Origin: Microbacterium sp. oral taxon 186 str. F0373
Lineage (GTDB): Bacteria; Actinomycetota; Actinomycetes; Actinomycetales; Microbacteriaceae
Length of the DNA stretch: 64,000 bases
Assembly (NCBI RefSeq): GCF_000411455.1
Contig: NZ_KE150457.1
Location: 1,638,023-1,702,022 of the forward strand
Direction: 5' to 3'
Position numbers and translations under genes: made by a program. Below, one piece after another: positions 7,900 to 14,212 of the stretch. How positions within the stretch are numbered: position 1 is the stretch's first letter; every line of letters begins with the position of its first letter. The notes under the pieces are model-generated. The model was not told the DNA's origin. It saw only the letters and a list, made by a program, of their open reading frames with translations, and did no database searches.

Positions 7900-8127
7900 G
7901 GACGAAGCCAAAGACCGCTGGTCTCGGTGTGCGCGCAAGCGGATGCCGACGAAGCTCTGCACCGCAGGGGCCCGCGCAGGTGTCACAGACAGTCTCCGGG
8001 AAACCGATTCGAAGCTCCGTGCGCTTGCGCCGGAGCTTTTTTGCGTTGCGTGCGACGTTCACGAGAGCCGCGGTCACGGCCGACGCTCCGCCACCGCGGG
8101 GTGTCACATCCACATCAAGGAGTGACC
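7900..8127 (+). promoter_or_regulatory. L10 leader of rplJ-rplL with attenuator
   Basis: About 220 nt of untranslated leader precede rplJ. A terminator-like hairpin (AAGCTCCG at 8012-8019 paired with CGGAGCTT at 8031-8038, then six Ts to 8042) lies 86 nt before the start codon. The sequence GAAGCTC occurs at 7951-7957 and again at 8011-8017, so the upstream copy could pair with the terminator's right arm and act as an antiterminator. Known L10 leaders bind L10-L7/L12 and autoregulate the operon; the position and the structures fit that. Confidence 0.75.
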
Positions 8128-8616
8128 ATGGCGCAGAAGGATGCATCGGTCGCCGAGCTCACGAAGAACTTCGAGGACTCGACTGCCGTTCTGCTGACCG
8201 AGTACCGCGGTCTGACGGTCGCCCAGCTCAAGCAGCTGCGCAACAGCATCCGTCAGGACGCGAGCTACGCCGTGGTGAAGAACACGCTGACCAAGATCGC
8301 CGCGAACAACGCGGGGATCACGGCGCTGGACGAGGACCTGAAGGGTCCCTCGGCCGTCGCGTTCGTGCACGGTGACTTCGTCGCCACCGCCAAGGCTCTG
8401 CGTGACTTCGCCAAGGCCAACCCGCTTCTGGTGATCAAGGGCGGCATCTTCGAGGGCAACGCCCTGAGCGCCGACGAGATCAACAAGTACGCCTCCCTGG
8501 AGAGCCGCGAGGTTCTGCTGGCGAAGGCGGCGGGCATGATGAAGGCGACGATGGGCAAGGCTGCGGCCACCATCGACGCGCTTCGCGAAAAGCTGGAGAC
8601 CGCCGAGGCCGCGTAA
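8128..8616 (+). CDS. rplJ: 50S ribosomal protein L10
   Basis: 162 aa, normal for L10. The N-terminal rRNA-binding domain carries [18 protein letters not shown] and [12 protein letters not shown]; the C-terminal helix ([18 protein letters not shown]) binds L7/L12 dimers. AAGGAG stands upstream of the ATG. L10 forms the base of the ribosomal stalk that recruits translation factors, and autoregulates its own operon through the leader. It is followed 49 bp later by rplL. Confidence 0.98.
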   Translation: MAQKDASVAELTKNFEDSTAVLLTEYRGLTVAQLKQLRNSIRQDASYAVVKNTLTKIAANNAGITALDEDLKGPSAVAFVHGDFVATAKALRDFAKANPLLVIKGGIFEGNALSADEINKYASLESREVLLAKAAGMMKATMGKAAATIDALREKLETAEAA

Positions 8617-8665
8617 GCGACCGGCGAGCTCTTTCCCCACACCCCACCTATCTAGGAGATACATC

Positions 8666-9049
8666 ATGGCGAAGCTCACCACTGAGGAGCTGCTCGAGCA
8701 GTTTGCCGGCCTGACCCTCGTCGAGCTCAGCGAGTTCGTGAAGGCGTTCGAGGAGAAGTTCGACGTCACCGCTGCTGCCCCCGTCGCCGTTGCCGGCGCT
8801 GCGGGTGGCGCGGGTGGCGCGGAAGAGGTCGAGGAGAAGGACTCCTTCGACGTCATCCTCGAGGCCGCTGGCGACAAGAAGATCCAGGTCATCAAGACGG
8901 TCCGCGAGCTCACCTCGCTGGGCCTCGGCGAGGCCAAGGCCGTCGTCGACGGTGCCCCCAAGGCCGTGCTCGAGGGCGCGAACAAGGAGACCGCCGAGAA
9001 GGCGAAGGCTGCCCTCGAGGAAGCCGGCGCGACGGTGACCCTGAAGTAA
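8666..9049 (+). CDS. rplL: 50S ribosomal protein L7/L12
   Basis: 127 aa. The N-terminal dimerisation domain (residues 1-33), an Ala/Gly hinge ([16 protein letters not shown], about 37-52) and the C-terminal factor-binding domain ([20 protein letters not shown]) follow the standard order. AGGAG lies nine bases before ATG. The protein forms the multi-copy stalk that stimulates GTPase factors. A strong inverted repeat terminator follows at 9076-9103. Confidence 0.98.
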   Translation: MAKLTTEELLEQFAGLTLVELSEFVKAFEEKFDVTAAAPVAVAGAAGGAGGAEEVEEKDSFDVILEAAGDKKIQVIKTVRELTSLGLGEAKAVVDGAPKAVLEGANKETAEKAKAALEEAGATVTLK

Positions 9050-9075
9050 TCAGCTCTTCTCGAAGAACTGCAGCG

Positions 9076-9103
9076 AAGGCCCCCGGGATCTCCCGGGGGC
9101 CTT
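9076..9103. terminator. Bidirectional terminator between rplL and lacI-type gene
   Basis: A perfect inverted repeat has 13-bp arms (AAGGCCCCCGGGA at 9076-9088 and its complement at 9091-9103) around a two-base centre, located between convergent genes. It ends the rplJL transcript and could also serve the opposing regulator gene. Confidence 0.8.
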
Positions 9104-9118
9104 CCGCGTTCTCCGCGC

Positions 9119-10138
9119 TCAGGCGCCGTTCTCGGCCGGGACGATGCCTGCCGTGGAGGCGCGCACGACCAGCCGCGCCGGGATGCGCAGCTCGGTGCGC
9201 GCGCGCCCCGGCTCCGCGATCTCGGCGAGCAAGACACTCACCGCTGCGCGCCCCTGCTCCCGCGGCACCTGCTGCAGGGTGGTGAGCGAGAACATCTCGG
9301 CGAACTCGTGATCGTCGATGCCCGCGACGCTGAGCGCGGCCGGCACCTGGATGCCGAGACGGCGTGCGGCGATGATGGCGCCGATCGCCACTTCGTCGCA
9401 CACCCCGACGATGGCGGTGGGGCGCCGGCGGGTATCGCTCAGCAGGTCGGCGGCGGCGGCGTAGCCGCCGGGCAGCGTCACCTCGGAGTGCGCGTGCCGG
9501 ATGAAGCTCGCCAGCCCGGCCTCGGTCATGGCGTTCTGGTAGCCCGACAAGCGCTCCTGGTCGACGTGCGCCCAGTGGCTCTGGGGAGCGCCGCCGACGA
9601 ACGCGATGTCGCGATGTCCGAGAGCGATCAGGTGCTCCGTCGCCCGCCGCGCCGCGTAGTCGTCGTCCACGGCGACGACGCTGGTCAGCTCGCTGGAGCC
9701 GACGACGCTGACGATGGGCCGATCGATGCGGGTCAGACGCTCCAGTTCGTGATCGACCGGTTCGAGTCCGACGGCGATGAGACCGTCGAACCTCTTGCGC
9801 GCGAGGAAGTCGTCGAAGATCCGGGCGCGGCCCTCGGTGCCCGGCTTGGCGTCGTAGAGGGTGAGATCGAGGCCGCGCTCCAGCAGCGCCTGCTGGATGC
9901 CTTCGAGCACCTCCGCGAAGAACCATCGGTTGACGTACGGCATGACGACGCCGATGTTCTGGGTGCGTCCCGTCGCCAGTCCCACCGCTCCCGCGGACGG
10001 CACGTATCCGAGTTCGGCTGCGGCCGCCCGCACGCGCGACTTCGTCGCCTCCGACACGTACCCGGCGCCGCTCAGAGCGCGGCTGGCGGTCGCTTTCGAT
10101 ACGCCTGCGTGGGCGGCGACTTCGGCGATGCCGGCCAT
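9119..10138 (-). CDS. LacI-family repressor of the sugar ABC operon
   Basis: 339 aa. The start at ATG 10138 has GAGGAGG a few bases upstream; an in-frame extension to 10255 is unlikely. The N-terminal LacI helix-turn-helix reads IAEVAAHAGVSKATASRALSG, and the rest is the periplasmic-binding-protein-like effector domain with NIGVVMPYVNRWFFAEV. The divergent ABC transporter suggests its inducer is the transported sugar. CG-centred palindromes occur at both ends of the intergenic region. Confidence 0.92.
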   Translation of the reverse strand: MAGIAEVAAHAGVSKATASRALSGAGYVSEATKSRVRAAAAELGYVPSAGAVGLATGRTQNIGVVMPYVNRWFFAEVLEGIQQALLERGLDLTLYDAKPGTEGRARIFDDFLARKRFDGLIAVGLEPVDHELERLTRIDRPIVSVVGSSELTSVVAVDDDYAARRATEHLIALGHRDIAFVGGAPQSHWAHVDQERLSGYQNAMTEAGLASFIRHAHSEVTLPGGYAAAADLLSDTRRRPTAIVGVCDEVAIGAIIAARRLGIQVPAALSVAGIDDHEFAEMFSLTTLQQVPREQGRAAVSVLLAEIAEPGRARTELRIPARLVVRASTAGIVPAENGA

Positions 10139-10186
10139 CGGTGCTCCTCCTCGAGCCATGTTCGCTGACTTCTCACGGCTCAGTAT

Positions 10187-10198
10187 GGAACCGGTTGC
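10187..10198. promoter_or_regulatory. LacI-type operator near the repressor gene
   Basis: GGAACCGGTTGC is a near-perfect CG-centred 12-bp palindrome lying about 50 bp upstream of the repressor start, suited to autoregulation. Confidence 0.6.
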
Positions 10199-10297
10199 TC
10201 TCATCTTCGTGTCGCGGGATGCCGCGCGGTAGTGGTTGTTATCGGGTTGTGACAATCCTCGGGTTGTGCCGTGGGAGCGGGTCCAATAGCTTGGCCT

Positions 10298-10309
10298 GGA
10301 ATCGGTTCC
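10298..10309. promoter_or_regulatory. LacI-type operator near the sugar transporter operon
   Basis: GGAATCGGTTCC, a variant of the same CG-centred palindrome, lies just downstream of a possible CAATAG -10 (10284-10289) and 56 bp before the binding-protein start. Together with the site at 10187 it could allow looping. Confidence 0.65.
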
Positions 10310-10364
10310 GGAACGGGGCCGTGTGCACCAGGAATCATCCGAGCACTCAATGAGGAGGAATCAC

Positions 10365-11699
10365 ATGGGGATGTCACGGCGGCGCTGGATTGCGCCTCTT
10401 GCCGTCATGGGCGTGGCGGCGTTCGCACTCGCGGGCTGCGCCGAGGGCGGCAGCAGCGGCGGCAGCGCCAGCGGCACGGGGGCGGCTGGGGGGACGGTTC
10501 GCATCTCCGGCGGTATCACCGGCTCCGAGGCCGACGCCCTCCAGAAGGTCTTCGACGACTGGAGCAAGACGAGCGGGATCACGGTGCAGTACACCGGCGA
10601 CAAGAGCTTCGAGGCCAACATCGTCACGAAGGTGACGGGTGGCGACGCACCCGACATCGCGATCGTGCCGCAGCCGGGTCTGCTGAAGACCCTCGTCGGC
10701 ACGGGTGACGTGAAGGCGGCGCCGAAGGCCGTCGAAGACAACGTCGACGCCAACTGGTCGCCGGACTGGAAGAAGTACGGCACCTTCGACGGCACGTTCT
10801 ACTCGGCGCCGATGCTCGCCAACATCAAGGGCTACGTCTGGTACTCCCCGGCGAAGTTCAAGGAGTGGGGCGTCGAGATCCCGAAGACGTGGGACGAGCT
10901 GCTCACGCTGACCAAGACGATCCAGGAGAAGACCGGGGCGGCGCCGTGGTGCGCCGGGTTCGAGTCGGGCGGCGCATCCGGCTGGCCGGGAACCGACTGG
11001 ATCGAGGACCTCGTCCTGCGCCAGTCCGGTCCCGACGTCTACGACCAGTGGGTCGACGGCACCGTGAAGTTCACGGACAAGCCGATCGCCGACGCGTTCA
11101 CCGCGGTCGGAGACATCCTGCTGAACCCGGCCTACGTCAACGCCGGCTACGGCGACGTCAAGAGCATCAACAGCACCGCTTTCGGTGATGTCGCGGCGAA
11201 GGTGGCGGACGGCTCCTGCCCGATGACCCACCAGGCGTCGTTCCTCACGGCCAACTTCCTGACCGTGAAGACGGCATCAGGGCAGACCCCCAAGGTCGCC
11301 CCCGACGGCGACGTCTACGCGTTCGTGCTCCCCGGCTACAAGGAGGGCGCGGCCACGATCGAGGTCGGTGGCGAGTTCGTCGCCGGCTTCTCCGACAGCG
11401 AGGCCACGCAGAAGGTGCTCGAGTTCATGTCCAGCGCCGATTTCGCCAACGCCCGCGTCAGCGAAGGCGGCGCCATCTCGGCCAACCTCAAGGCGGACCC
11501 GAGCAAGGCCTCGAGCGAGTTCCTCACCGAGGCGATGAAGCTGCTGCAGGACCCGAACACCACGGTCCGCTTCGATGCGTCGGACCTCATGCCCGCCACG
11601 GTCGGCTCCGGCTCGTTCTGGAAGGGCATGGTCGACTGGATCGACGGCAAGGACCAGGCCACGGTCCTCAGCGACATCCAGGCCGGCTACAACAACTAG
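10365..11699 (+). CDS. Sugar ABC transporter substrate-binding lipoprotein (alpha-glucoside type)
   Basis: 444 aa. A GAGGAGGA motif stands just before ATG 10365. A lipoprotein signal peptide (RRRW, hydrophobic core, lipobox LAGC with Cys near residue 25) anchors it outside the membrane. The mature part is a family 1 extracellular binding protein: TGDKSFEANIVTKVTGGDAPDIAIVP, written in part, then PKTWDELLTLTKTI and the TDWIEDLVLR region. The arrangement and the permeases resemble AglE of alpha-glucoside transporters. A strong hairpin (11722-11755) separates it from the permease genes. The exact sugar is inferred, not shown. Confidence 0.88.
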   Translation: MGMSRRRWIAPLAVMGVAAFALAGCAEGGSSGGSASGTGAAGGTVRISGGITGSEADALQKVFDDWSKTSGITVQYTGDKSFEANIVTKVTGGDAPDIAIVPQPGLLKTLVGTGDVKAAPKAVEDNVDANWSPDWKKYGTFDGTFYSAPMLANIKGYVWYSPAKFKEWGVEIPKTWDELLTLTKTIQEKTGAAPWCAGFESGGASGWPGTDWIEDLVLRQSGPDVYDQWVDGTVKFTDKPIADAFTAVGDILLNPAYVNAGYGDVKSINSTAFGDVAAKVADGSCPMTHQASFLTANFLTVKTASGQTPKVAPDGDVYAFVLPGYKEGAATIEVGGEFVAGFSDSEATQKVLEFMSSADFANARVSEGGAISANLKADPSKASSEFLTEAMKLLQDPNTTVRFDASDLMPATVGSGSFWKGMVDWIDGKDQATVLSDIQAGYNN

Positions 11700-11721
11700 T
11701 CACACCTGCCGCGTGACACCG

Positions 11722-11755
11722 CGGGCGGGATGCCGTAGCCTCGGCATCCCGCCCG
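11722..11755 (+). repeat. Intercistronic hairpin between binding protein and permeases
   Basis: A perfect 14-bp stem (CGGGCGGGATGCCG at 11722-11735 with its complement at 11742-11755) and a six-base loop lie in the 117-bp gap. There is no T tract. Such hairpins between malE-like and malF-like genes protect the upstream mRNA or partly terminate transcription, giving more binding protein than permease. Confidence 0.7.
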
Positions 11756-11816
11756 TGGCTCCCGCGCCCCGTCTCGCTCCTATTCCGCGTCCACCGAAGC
11801 ACACGGAGGCTCATCG

Positions 11817-13163
11817 ATGTCCGCACCCACCGCCGCGCCCGCGAGAGACAAGACGAACGGGCTGACGCCTGACTCCGGTCCGCGCCGCGCCTTCTCTCCT
11901 CGCGTCACCGCCGGTATCGCTACCGGCGCACTCGTCATTCTTCTCGCCCTGGTGGTGCTGCTCCTGCTGAGCGCCCCCGTGGACGACCCCGCGAAGATCG
12001 TCATCCCCGGGGTCTCGCTCACCGCCTTCTTCCAGTGGCTCGGCGTGATGGGCCCGATCGTGCAGATCCCCATCATCCTCGCGGTGTTCGCGGCCGTGGT
12101 CGGTGTGCTGCTGCTGCTGATCGAGTACGCACCCCGACCCGGGCGCCTGTACTTCTGGATCCGCCTCGTGGCCTGCTTCGCGATCCCGGTCCTCGCCCTG
12201 CTGCTGCTGCGTCCGTACGCGAACGCCTTCATCTACGTGCTCGGCATCGCCCTCGTCTCGGGAGCCGCGCTTTTCGTGCTCGACTACCGTGCGCGCAAGG
12301 GCGCCGGCTATCTCTTCCAGCTCGTGCTCTTCGCCGCTCCCGCGGCGGTGCTGCTGCTGATCGGACTCATCTACCCGTTCATCGCCACGTTCGTGCAGTC
12401 GTTCTTCGACAAGACCGGCGCCGAGTTCGTCGGCTTCGACAACTACGTGTGGGTCTTCACGCAGCCCGAGGGAACCTGGTCGGTCATCAACACCGTCATC
12501 TGGGTGCTGATCTGCCCCACCATCGCCACGATCGTCGGTCTCGCCTACGCGGTGTTCATCGACCGCGCGGCGGGAGAGCGATTCCTGAAGGTGCTGATCT
12601 TCATGCCCTTCGCGATCTCGTTCGTCGGCGCCGGCATCATCTGGAAGTTCATGTACGACTACCGCCAGGGCGATCAGCTGGGCCTGCTGAACGCCATCAT
12701 CACGGCGTTCGGCGGCGACCCGGTCGCCTGGCTCAGCGTCACCCCGCTGATCAACAGCCTGCTGCTGATGGTCGTCTTCATCTGGAGCCAGACGGGACTG
12801 GCGATGGTCATCCTGTCCGCCGCGATCAAGGCCGTGCCCACGGAGCAGGTCGAGGCCGCGGAGCTGGACGGTGCGAACGCGTGGGAGCGGTTCAAGAACG
12901 TGACCGTACCCGGCATCCGCTCCTCGATCGTCGTCGTGGTGACCACCATCGCCATCGCGGCGCTGAAGATCTACGACATCGTCGCGGTCATGACCGGCGG
13001 TCGCGCCAACACCTCGGTGCTCGCGTTCGAGATGGTCAACCAGCAGCAGCGGTTCCAGAGCTACGGGCACGCCGCAGCGCTGGCCGTCGTGTTGTTCATC
13101 TTCGTCACGCCGCTGATCGTGTTCAACATCATCCAGATCCGCAAGCAGAGGGAGATCCGATGA
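11817..13163 (+). CDS. Sugar ABC transporter permease, MalF/AglF type
   Basis: 448 aa, longer than the common 290-320 aa because of an N-terminal block of extra membrane helices (about residues 35-160) before the conserved MetI-type core. The EAA loop reads VEAAELDGANAWERFKNVTVPGI. ACGGAGG precedes ATG. It forms a heterodimeric channel with the next gene, to which it is translationally coupled by an ATGA overlap at 13160-13163. The C-terminal sequence resembles AglF. Confidence 0.9.
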   Translation: MSAPTAAPARDKTNGLTPDSGPRRAFSPRVTAGIATGALVILLALVVLLLLSAPVDDPAKIVIPGVSLTAFFQWLGVMGPIVQIPIILAVFAAVVGVLLLLIEYAPRPGRLYFWIRLVACFAIPVLALLLLRPYANAFIYVLGIALVSGAALFVLDYRARKGAGYLFQLVLFAAPAAVLLLIGLIYPFIATFVQSFFDKTGAEFVGFDNYVWVFTQPEGTWSVINTVIWVLICPTIATIVGLAYAVFIDRAAGERFLKVLIFMPFAISFVGAGIIWKFMYDYRQGDQLGLLNAIITAFGGDPVAWLSVTPLINSLLLMVVFIWSQTGLAMVILSAAIKAVPTEQVEAAELDGANAWERFKNVTVPGIRSSIVVVVTTIAIAALKIYDIVAVMTGGRANTSVLAFEMVNQQQRFQSYGHAAALAVVLFIFVTPLIVFNIIQIRKQREIR

Positions 13164-14137
13164 GCACCGGAGTCGACATCATCGAGCCCGTCACCGACAC
13201 CCGCTCGGCCCGACAGGTCTCCCGCGACACGCGCAAGCACGAGGCCATGGCCCGCAAGCGCCTGACCTCCAAGGGTGCGACGATCGCGGCACTGATCATC
13301 GCGATCTTCTGGACCATCCCCACGTTCGGCCTGCTCGTCACATCGTTCCGCCCCGGATCGGACGTGCAGAGCACCGGCTGGTGGACGGTGTTCACCGACC
13401 CGTCGTTCACGCTGGAGAACTACCAGAAGGCGCTGACCTCCGGCGGCACCGCGCTGACGCTGGGGGAGTCGTTCCTCAACTCGCTGGCGATCACGATCCC
13501 CGTCGTCTTCTTCGCCCTGGCGGTCGCCTCGCTGCTGGCCTACGCCTTCGCGTGGATCGACTTCAAGGGCCGCAACCTCGCCTTCATCGCGGTCTTCGCG
13601 CTGCAGATCGTGCCGCTGCAGATGGCCCTCGTGCCGCTGCTGAGCCTGTTCTCGCGCGGCATGACGATCGGCGACATCACGGTGTTCCCGGCTCTGGACC
13701 TGCGGGGGCTGGAGCACAGCTTCGCGACGGTGTGGATCGCGCACACGATCTTCGCTTTGCCGCTCGCGGTGTTCCTGCTGCACAACTTCATCGCGGAGAT
13801 TCCCAGCGAGGTCATCGAGGCGGCGCGGGTGGATGGTGCCGGCCACGGGCAGATCTTCTTCCGGATGATCCTGCCGCTCGCCGCGCCGGCGCTGGCGTCC
13901 TTCGCCGTGCTCGAGTTCATCTGGGTGTGGAACGACCTCCTGGTGGCGACGATCTTCGCGCCGTCCTCGTCGCTGCCGATCACCCAGTCGTTGAACTCGC
14001 TGTCGGGCACGTGGGGCGACCAGTGGTTCCTGCAGGCGGCCGGAACGTTCATCTCGATCATCGTGCCGCTGGTCGTGTTCTTCGCCCTGCAGCGCTTCTT
14101 CGTACGTGGGCTTCTGGCGGGTGCGACGAAGGGCTGA
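13160..14137 (+). CDS. Sugar ABC transporter permease, MalG/AglG type
   Basis: 325 aa, six membrane segments. A Lys/Arg-rich cytoplasmic N-terminus of about 40 residues precedes the first helix. The EAA loop reads VIEAARVDGAGHGQIFFRMILP. It pairs with the MalF-type permease. The operon lacks an ATPase gene; in Gram-positives a shared MsmK-like ATPase encoded elsewhere commonly serves several such permeases. A strong terminator follows. Confidence 0.9.
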   Translation: MSTGVDIIEPVTDTRSARQVSRDTRKHEAMARKRLTSKGATIAALIIAIFWTIPTFGLLVTSFRPGSDVQSTGWWTVFTDPSFTLENYQKALTSGGTALTLGESFLNSLAITIPVVFFALAVASLLAYAFAWIDFKGRNLAFIAVFALQIVPLQMALVPLLSLFSRGMTIGDITVFPALDLRGLEHSFATVWIAHTIFALPLAVFLLHNFIAEIPSEVIEAARVDGAGHGQIFFRMILPLAAPALASFAVLEFIWVWNDLLVATIFAPSSSLPITQSLNSLSGTWGDQWFLQAAGTFISIIVPLVVFFALQRFFVRGLLAGATKG

Positions 14138-14156
14138 TTATCGGCTGGGCCTTTGG

Positions 14157-14198
14157 GGAGCGGCGCGGAACTCGTGGGCACACGAGCCGCGCCGCTCC
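14157..14198 (+). terminator. Terminator of the sugar ABC operon
   Basis: The outer stem GGAGCGGCGCGG (14157-14168) pairs with CCGCGCCGCTCC (14187-14198), and an inner stem CTCGTG/CACGAG lies between them; TTT follows. It stands directly before the leaderless promoter of the next gene. Confidence 0.8.
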
Positions 14199-14212
14199 TT
14201 TAGTGTGATGCC

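Noticed and set aside
10139..10255. N-terminal extension of the LacI regulator to 10255
   Set aside because: The ATG at 10138 has a strong SD and begins right at the helix-turn-helix; the upstream part contains an operator.
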